Part shown: in pieces, positions 36,601 through 39,837 of the stretch
Position numbering within the stretch: position 1 is the first letter of the stretch
Layout of the letters: each line of letters begins with the position of its first letter
Source: an uncultured Bacteroidales bacterium
GTDB lineage: Bacteria > Bacteroidota > Bacteroidia > Bacteroidales > Paludibacteraceae
Direction: 5' to 3'
DNA: 39,837 nucleotides
NCBI GenBank assembly: GCA_934716995.1
Contig: CAKUYO010000020.1
Coordinates: 1-39,837, forward strand
Made by a program: the position numbers and the translations under genes
Notes under the pieces: model-generated
The model's input: the letters and a program-made list of their open reading frames with translations, nothing else
Told to the model about the DNA's origin: nothing
Databases searched by the model: none

Positions 36601-38065
36601 ATTCCGCACCCGTTGCCAGCGGAGCCGCCTGGATACCGCTCACCACAGGTACAGCAGGCTGCAATTCTATAGTCAAATCATCTATATAAAATTGGTTCGG
36701 TTCATCAAATTGGCTTACAAACGCCACATAACGCCCCTCACCCTTATAAGAAGACAAGTTAACAACCACATTCTCATAGGTGGCGTAACGCCACATCCTA
36801 ACCGTATCTACTGCCACAAACGTGGTAATATCGTCCGGATCATCCATCACACCTACGATTATCGCACGTGCATTGGTCTTATACGAACCATAGTTGCCCA
36901 GCGAACCCCAGAATTTCACCTGACACTTACTGATGTCGTCCACATCTATCATCGGCGTGGCAGCATAAGCAAAGTTATGAGCAGCGATATTCGCACCTGA
37001 ACCCGGCGTGGTCTTGCCGGCAAAGCACAATGCATAACCACTGCGAACAAAATACTTTGCCGATGTTGCCGATTGATTTACATTGATATATGGCGCAGCA
37101 ATCGCAAGATCTGTCCCGTATGTCCAATCCTGGTGATGTCCGACTGCAGACGATGCCGGCAAATCGAAATCCTCGTGATAGGGCAGATTCTCTATCGCCT
37201 TCATATAGAATGGGTAAGCCCCCCAATCACTATTCTCATTCTCGCACAGAGAACGAACAAAAGCCACATAATTGGTTTTACCTTCCAAGTTCGCCAACTG
37301 AATATAAGTCTGCCATCCACTGACAACCGTATCCTTCACAATCAGACCGTCAGCCTTGGCTTGCTCTATATCCGTATCGTCTATATCCAAAATTTCATCT
37401 GTTTTAGCAACAATCACATGAAAATGCACAGCATCAAAACTTGCTAACCAGTTGAGGGTTACTTCGTTTTTATGCATATTGGTAACCGTCATATCATGAG
37501 GGATCGTACATTCCGGTTTGGATCGTACGACCACGCTATCCAGCACAATGCCACGTCCCATGTTTTCACTGCCCTCGAAGCACACCTGATAGGTTTTGCT
37601 TACACGCGGAAGTTCCACCATCTCTTTTGTCCACATTTGGACAGGTTCACCGAACTCTTGCAACAGTACCCAGTTACTATTTTCTGACACACGATAAAAA
37701 ACACGCAATGTATCAAAATCCGCTGTCCACTTCATCTGCGCATGATAATATCTCAACACCGGTTGGAACACGGTATCCAAATTCATTACAGGTGTGACAA
37801 GTCTGGTTTTGTAACCTTTGGATTCTCCTGTCGTGTTACGCAGCAAAGCACGTCCTAATCCGGATACTGCTCCATCCGGATACTGCAACATTCCACCGGG
37901 GACAATTGTCTCGGTTACCCATGTCTGGTTACCGACCACGCTTTCTTGCGTCCAACCTGCCGGCATACCCTTTTCAAAACTCTCCGACAAGACTATCGTC
38001 TGAGCTTGCAGATTCACCACAATAGCCACCATAGCTATTAGAAGAACGAGTAGTTTTTTCTTCAT
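27683..38065 (-). CDS. Giant type IX-secreted modular adhesin, 3,460 residues
   Basis: A signal peptide (MKKKLLVLLIAMVAIVVNLQAQ) opens a repeating array. Jelly-roll modules of the cleaved-adhesin/choice-of-anchor-J type start near residues 25, 294, 567, 845, 1117, 1420, 1704, 1972, 2265, 2551 and 2875 (for example LPYHEDFD, LPYMEDFD, LPYNDNFD, YYSFEAEEG). Ten FN3 modules lie between them (from about 186, 472, 736, 1012, 1300, 1603, 1877, 2160, 2453 and 2780; for example ITGHSATLSWSA, ITLTSATLSWEG). Each pair spans roughly 270-320 residues. Three GCDS cassettes follow near 3160-3320, then a sorting domain near 3378-3460 (LQPNLIGIGETV, VQIYDMVGRC-like, GLYTIKITDEKGKQYMGRVIVK). It is probably a cell-surface fibre that binds glycans or proteins. 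It stands alone upstream of the barrel-led operon, on the same strand. The frame is intact over 10.4 kb, which argues for selection. Confidence 0.9.
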   Translation of the reverse strand: MKKKLLVLLIAMVAIVVNLQAQTIVLSESFEKGMPAGWTQESVVGNQTWVTETIVPGGMLQYPDGAVSGLGRALLRNTTGESKGYKTRLVTPVMNLDTVFQPVLRYYHAQMKWTADFDTLRVFYRVSENSNWVLLQEFGEPVQMWTKEMVELPRVSKTYQVCFEGSENMGRGIVLDSVVVRSKPECTIPHDMTVTNMHKNEVTLNWLASFDAVHFHVIVAKTDEILDIDDTDIEQAKADGLIVKDTVVSGWQTYIQLANLEGKTNYVAFVRSLCENENSDWGAYPFYMKAIENLPYHEDFDLPASSAVGHHQDWTYGTDLAIAAPYINVNQSATSAKYFVRSGYALCFAGKTTPGSGANIAAHNFAYAATPMIDVDDISKCQVKFWGSLGNYGSYKTNARAIIVGVMDDPDDITTFVAVDTVRMWRYATYENVVVNLSSYKGEGRYVAFVSQFDEPNQFYIDDLTIELQPAVPVVSGIQAAPLATGAELVWDNVTSAYNVLISTENVDDASTIAAAKRVVETKVSAARYTATGLTEGTQYYAYVQAEGGKWSAAQPFTTSYKKTLPMKFGFETSEGTRTIGTSSTKYPKYVGVHSTASDYPKFETSKSKANSGVQALTYSLEVGRDAWITFPVQDSAIQDLEMEFYLRASSSSYKNTEVTVGVMTNPEDLTTFVAVESFATAAETYALCYTDFLSYTGNGKYIAIRWTENEVGGATSASNQKSYPILDDVTIDVLSNCVVPKLGVKDVTASTAALEWTARNMQSFHILIDTDGSKTENDLTAALKSPTTVVYTDTVSDVNEFTVPTGELHWGRTYYAYIRSACGENENSYWSRPVAFTLATPEAVALPYMEDFDYYGAGAGMMAAGWYVATIDNYPQLSTSAKYSSTGSKSNYAGVYFKSAGPERAGKLFAPILDADNYGKVKVSFWAKKEDSVSGTDSLRIGVANQADTNAVITWLDTIAIPKTGQFDNYYSVNPQWAAAMGKYFVFQQYCYNGVTTRYIYVDDIRFESINNIAPFGFKTEDAGDNSVTISWQGESENGWKIWVTTDEIDTDQLDKADASKVIIKDSTITSNPFTITGLKPQTGYYVYLKALGGEEWSEGYNAWTQCIKLVPNSAASRQGFEGYLTASTTAITSYDKSTFPECWTRHGGDEYKLKPSYVPFIHVGKTTTAVPSKDSYSYSGYAGASLYAQASSGGPSWFTTPEIDAKDMKNVTVSFYARGADSKTLSMFVGVMTNPDDWSTFTPLYEYQAPDKTSWYEVECNLGACGYKEGMGKYIAFSTSATLTYTTSYYIDDIEISESACPKAYPTISRLTDNSARLMYSSANIDVRMLLSKDMVIDADSLNSETDGAAYLAKILANPAMLKDTTILSNRVLALRELESSTSYYVAVQTLCEEDESLWNVTSFQTLCAPLSAAETGIITFEEGFELETNGGSSDPHIMPCWTVGKKGVQDGLYIPFVASGTDAPGGKAFLRFRTDEGSTGNGAYAIMPAVDVDSIKRLQISFLGRASDNYQFSNIKEIRALNNGYAGSIIVGVVTDPADIGTFSAIDTITYTDNAVHKAIVRFNTYDGFQHEYGKHVAFLSEFNQDNYFFIDNIKFDTITDCGAPVSLNISNVTSNSAVASWKGINDTYRVMVTTSKWQDKFLETNRNYVINDTISGTTHTLTGLDGNITYYLYVKSLCDGGDGEWCLEGVTFTTECPEVASLPYNDNFDRYTSGTKYYPACWHRFYAGNMDDAASYPCIYSSAKYGDTGNGLQWNITSANSAEDKRPTAATLPIGGDISKMLLSFKLKTASAVASPNGIIIGYATDVTNIDSLLNTVQYVDTVYPLANSKEWTEIIRTMEDCTGENVYIVLTELYKNTTEVYMDDFKVQKTPTCYVPKVRVDSIGAKEVKVTVLPYFTTDNSWDVLCISADYTDTIQASSTDTTFLVKGLKPSTYYNIFVRTNCGAGDISEWSEDAVSFRTLYQIGAGMYYSFEAEEGIETIESGTSSYIIHPSLYAYNKIDGRYHSSIVSGTKYARTGSGAFDMYIYNASWTPTFLSLPEIIGSDTLQLRFDMRAAEVASSNSAKITRTATFPFAELEIGLIDADHNPDSFISLATYKTTDYENNEKVTIAKNALFDQVTFPLPTGIKNKFITLMIRQVANLDVFIDNLYIEKKQGYQTPVIGRTSITPTTLTLNWDANGSAKWNVYLTKSAEVFPIDSAREADIVAKQTVTANMVTFEGLTPNTKYFAFVQVADADGLGATSARRTFVTPADVKVVTSDTISFEDSKTTRLVVPQNWYVGNDASTVALQQPGALLNNYNATSTSSASGAVAAHSGTRALQLYNTYGTHLGAYAAMPILDADYDTIQVNFYARPFYQKKDGKVGTAYNNRPLVVGTMTDPNNIATFEPIDSFFYSNAAVSTSDLVKNLTDNGWKKFGLRLKGRAGQYLAFSAPVAGQWYIDDITFSKRTCLKPTKLRANDITGHSATLSWSAADEDVPCILQVSKTTSFGTTDLIFVDTLAEQKAIVAGLDGTTTYYYRVRQDCDLVNEWSMAQSFTTECAEIMGGYTNSFEDKEKHVLLPKASSDYQPQCWVVGTTCGKAVGIVDGSPYYHVPRLVESSGTSWYSHNTLSSDLKDVWALRFEGNGAKELTSSNYLNYYDQWIAMPILENVDLDTLQLSFYALPGSYNPQTGSIAKGAALNTIVVGVMSDPNDLSTFVTLDTCTYSRNLTGAVATAANEYMAQRFEVPLAGMQGKGGYIAFRTDAQGWIESHPEYEQFSIKTLLYIDDIALEHVNTCPTPTNLATSDITLTSATLSWEGDEYAQFVVNVSSDATFSDMNAFVLQNEVVANNRIVVTGLDTATTYYWSVASQCTPTMVSMAAAEQFKTLRVPMFDEMFIEEVAIPADWTMDGTRAADVFAGASMTNRITSGSYTSGWARIFPEEIVGVEGPHMQAPLNSSYGETGQQVTKKSWLMTPAIVLNDTQDAWLTFNAALTYFNKADAADQTGSDDQFMVVISDDGGNTWKRENATVWNNETSNDETDANYLYGKGDYVLNSLPNKAVKEEPVTIELAQYKGKTIKVGFYVESTIKNAYNGIHIGNVHINYFAKKSDAQTACQFEDIESMGLFYVDGDKVVEGENVFTKVALATAETGNNAVDTLYTLTATYNMAPQVVINQTICEGETVGSEWGFADRTATGIYKRKTTSLVTGCDSITTLNLTVIPRQYTTLEENICSGTSFEFNGKSYNKTGVYVDTLSSLVTGCDSITKLILVVNEPIEVEVDAHGCAGQPYYFTSRYPELTIEGTYMDTVKTVWGCDSIVTLHLLFYDTDTMRMDTLIKLTDLPYFYQNTQITYPLSTEPGTYVDTISVKGTDAQCDYVLIHTLTIEGGQGINNVDCEAITLQPNLIGIGETVTATGNFRGQQVEIQVYDMVGRCIKHEHQKGRNISINGFHIAGLYTIKITDEKGKQYMGRVIVK

Positions 38066-38100
38066 ACGCTTAAAATGTTGATATTAAAATAAATATAACA

Positions 38101-38126
38101 GCAATCAACAGTCTATCTTTGATTGC
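38101..38126. repeat. 8-bp hairpin in the leader of the giant gene
   Basis: Arms GCAATCAA (38101-38108) and TTGATTGC (38119-38126) are perfect complements, 36 bases before the giant gene's start codon. It may be a leader structure or the end of the upstream transcript. Confidence 0.4.
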
Positions 38127-38138
38127 CACAATGTATAC

Positions 38139-38167
38139 AGAAGATGCCGATCCAATCAGCATCTTCT
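38139..38167 (-). terminator. 9-bp hairpin at the end of the truncated barrel gene
   Basis: Arms AGAAGATGC (38139-38147) and GCATCTTCT (38159-38167) pair perfectly around an 11-base loop that contains the TGA of the truncated barrel gene. No U-run follows, so termination is uncertain. Confidence 0.45.
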
Positions 38168-38449
38168 ATTATCTGCACAAACACTACGAGTTTCTATGAT
38201 AAAACAGGAATACGCCGCACCGAGCCCCACATCCAGAAGGAAGTGGTGCTTGGAATAACGGTAACCCAAACCAACAGAGGTTAAGGAACCAGCAGAGCGA
38301 ATAATATCTTTATTTTCTCGGGGGGGGTATTCGCCTATATATGCTTCGTCCAAAGAAAAGCGCACGAAATGGGACTGAGCAGAAGACTCGGCAACAAAGG
38401 CAGGCAGCAGTACGCCTACAAGGAAACAGCAGAAAGCAGTCTTGTTCAT
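38156..38449 (-). pseudogene. Truncated outer-membrane barrel gene (N-terminal part only)
   Basis: I start at 38449 (MNKTAFCCFLVGVLLPAFVA), which gives a signal peptide and sits downstream of a good -7 box. Only 97 residues follow. SHFVRFSLDEAYIGEY, SVGLGYRYSKHHFLLDVGLG and AAYSCFI line up with the first strands of the 26607-27515 barrel (HHFLSVDAAIGYASL, VGVGYRVYYNHLLFSTGIE), but the frame stops where that protein has another 200 residues. The 90 bases before the giant gene do not continue the barrel in any obvious frame. It is therefore probably a decayed copy; a genuine mini-protein is less likely. Its place at the edge of the A+T-rich block is notable. Confidence 0.65.
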
Positions 38450-38708
38450 AACTTGACCTGTTTTTAAGTATGAAACACTATGCGTCCCAAAACGCACGGC
38501 AAAGATACGAACAATGTAGCAAATACACAAGAGCAAAGCAAAATAAAGTGGCAAAAAGATATATTTTTAACATCTTTCCTACCCTTTTGCGACAGATAAT
38601 AAATATCTATGCACTTTATGCAATCAAAAAAGCAACCGGGACACTTACAATGCAAGATACATTGTCCGCAATGGAGTTTCAATGGATATCCCTAAATCAT
38701 TGTTTTTT
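38450..38708. other. AT-rich spacer between barrel remnant and heptose gene
   Basis: No gene is evident in these 259 bases. The minus-strand promoter at 38500-38507 and a small TGCGT/ACGCA hairpin at 38481-38496 are the only sites I can name. It marks the step from G+C-rich to A+T-richer DNA. Confidence 0.4.
38500..38507 (-). promoter_or_regulatory. -7 element for the barrel remnant
   Basis: The minus strand reads TATCTTTG, a full match to TAnnTTTG and the same octamer used by the regulator promoter at 11430. The -33 region has only CTTG at about the right distance. It lies 51 bases before the 38449 start. Confidence 0.55.
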
Positions 38709-39837
38709 TTAGGAGAAAAGTGCCGACGCATCGGCAAGGTCTATACACACCAAATCGGTATAGTCGCGTACCCCCTCGGGAACAGGTTCGCCGTTGGTCA
38801 GGTAGATACAGCGCATACCCGCCTGCCAACCGAACAGCATATCGCTTACGCTGTCGCCTATCATCACGCTGTCTGTCAGTTGCACACCGGGGTAATCCGC
38901 GCACGCCTGCAACGCCATACCGACAGCGGGTTTGCGGTTTTCGCTCCCGCTATCTTTCAAATCCGGACATATATATATATGGTGTATGTGTCCGCCGGCG
39001 GCTTCCACCTCCGCCCGCACGTGCCGATGGATATCGTCTGCATCCTCCATAGAGAACAACCCCTTGCCGATACCCTGCTGATTGCTGACAATAAACGTAT
39101 GCACAAACCGTCTCGACAGCCCCGCTACCGTCTCTTTGGCACCTTTTAGCCACTCCCACTGCTGCCAGCAGCGCACATAATCGCCCTCTATACGGCGGTT
39201 AAGAACCCCGTCCCTGTCAAGAAACAAGTTGGTGTCGGCAGGAAACATCCCCGCAAACTCCCGTTGCGCACGATAGTAATCTACAGGCACACCGATGTCA
39301 ATAAAGTAATCACGGAATGCCATCCCGTGGAAACATCGTGTGCCGGCCATTGCCTGCAACACCTCTTTTTCAAAAGAGAATTTCTCGGGCATATTCAGCC
39401 CTTGCAACCAGTCGCGTCGTATGGCATAGATACCGCCGTTGATCACCCCCGCGCCTGCACTGGCATCTTTTTCCTGAAAGGCAACCACGCAATCACCGTC
39501 TGTCCGTACTGCTCCGTAACGTGCCGTGTCGTCCACCTCGCGCAGGGCAAGACTGACAGCGGAAGAATGTGTCTTGTGGAATGTACACAGAGCGTCAAAA
39601 TCAATATCGAACAGCGTGTCTCCGTTCAGCACAAGAAAATCATCCCCTCGCACCATACGGCTTGCCTGCAAGACAGCCCCGCCCGTAAAGAGCGGTCTTC
39701 CTTCGTGCGAATACGAGATTTGCAACGACCTGTACCGCGATCCGAAATAGCCTTCTAACACCACGTGCCTGTAACCCCTAGCCCGACAGATATGCTTTGC
39801 TCCCGCCTTCTCTCATCGCCGGAGCAGGTAGGTCAGA
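38709..39837 (-). CDS. Sugar nucleotidyltransferase-HAD phosphatase fusion (GDP-heptose type), 5' end beyond the window
   Basis: The N-terminal half is a hexose/heptose-1-phosphate nucleotidyltransferase: PLFTGGAVLQA, FLVLNGDTLFDIDF (metal-binding Asp), INGGIYAIRRDWL and FSFEKEVL. The C-terminal half is a HAD-IIIA phosphatase like GmhB: FLDRDGVLN (nucleophile and acid Asp), IVSNQQGIGKG and VMIGDSVSDM. Such fusions make D,D-heptose-1-phosphate and GDP-heptose for surface glycans. The GmhB zinc loop is reduced: the sequence reads CPDLKDSGSENRKP, without the usual CxH...CxC. The first recognisable motif of the transferase (the glycine-rich nucleotide loop) lies off the window. Homology (for example EKAGAKHI, GYRHVV) continues upstream of the GTG at 39764, but a TGA sits in that frame at 39813-39815, so the edge is either erroneous or mutated. 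Confidence 0.85.

Noticed and set aside
36164..37000. Plus-strand open frame opposite the giant adhesin
   Set aside because: Antisense to an intact modular protein; its translation is Arg/Ile-rich and lacks any domain pattern.
38114..38121. TATCTTTG on the plus strand as a promoter
   Set aside because: It matches the -7 element, but no plus-strand gene follows, it has no -33 partner and it lies in the loop and arm of a hairpin.

Overview
The window is from a Bacteroidales-type bacterium that secretes proteins through the type IX system. The evidence is a SusC/SusD pair, a propeller/Y_Y_Y regulator, a DUF6377-type regulator remnant, type IX C-terminal sorting domains, promoters of the Bacteroidota form TTTG(~20)TAnnTTTG, and no obvious Shine-Dalgarno sites. 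Genus cannot be fixed. Both edges cut through genes, and the last ~75 bases look error-rich, so this is probably a whole draft contig. No tRNA, rRNA, CRISPR array or intact transposase was seen. || Left block (1-16.5 kb, visibly G+C rich): a polysaccharide-utilization locus, almost all on the minus strand. In transcription order it holds susC (10943-7980), susD (7909-6320), an unknown secreted protein (6197-5169), a secreted clan GH-A glycosidase resembling GH50 agarases with a CBM96-like module (5014-3029), a small secreted protein (3007-2330), a mannonate oxidoreductase of the SDR family (2198-1389) and mannonate dehydratase uxuA (1104 to the edge). Divergent from susC is a membrane sensor/regulator (11457-14129) with propeller, Y_Y_Y domain, one membrane helix and an AraC helix-turn-helix, but no histidine kinase or receiver. 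Convergent with it is a GH2-plus-malectin glycosidase (16508-14178). The inferred logic is: bind and cut a uronate-containing glycan at the surface, import oligomers, trim them with GH2, and send the uronate through fructuronate, mannonate and KDG. || Junction (16.6-17.8 kb): two broken genes lie back to back, the 3' end of a malectin-type gene (minus) and the 3' part of a DUF6377 regulator (plus, also frameshifted). This looks like one deletion that removed both 5' halves of a divergent pair. || Right block (17.9-38.5 kb, visibly A+T richer): a surface-protein locus on the minus strand. It starts with a truncated outer-membrane barrel gene (38449-38156) and a 3,460-residue giant built of about 11 jelly-roll and 10 FN3 modules with a sorting domain (38065-27683). 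A tight four-gene run follows: barrel protein, barrel + carboxypeptidase-regulatory-like + OmpA protein, and two paralogous ~1,050-residue sorting-domain proteins, ended by an 18-bp hairpin. The barrel proteins are related to each other. I infer a surface fibre/adhesin system with its own outer-membrane anchor. || Right edge (38.7 kb on): G+C rises again in a fused sugar nucleotidyltransferase/HAD phosphatase of GDP-heptose type. || Spacers throughout carry short tandem arrays (units of 7, 8, 9, 11 and 14 bp) and GC-rich hairpins.
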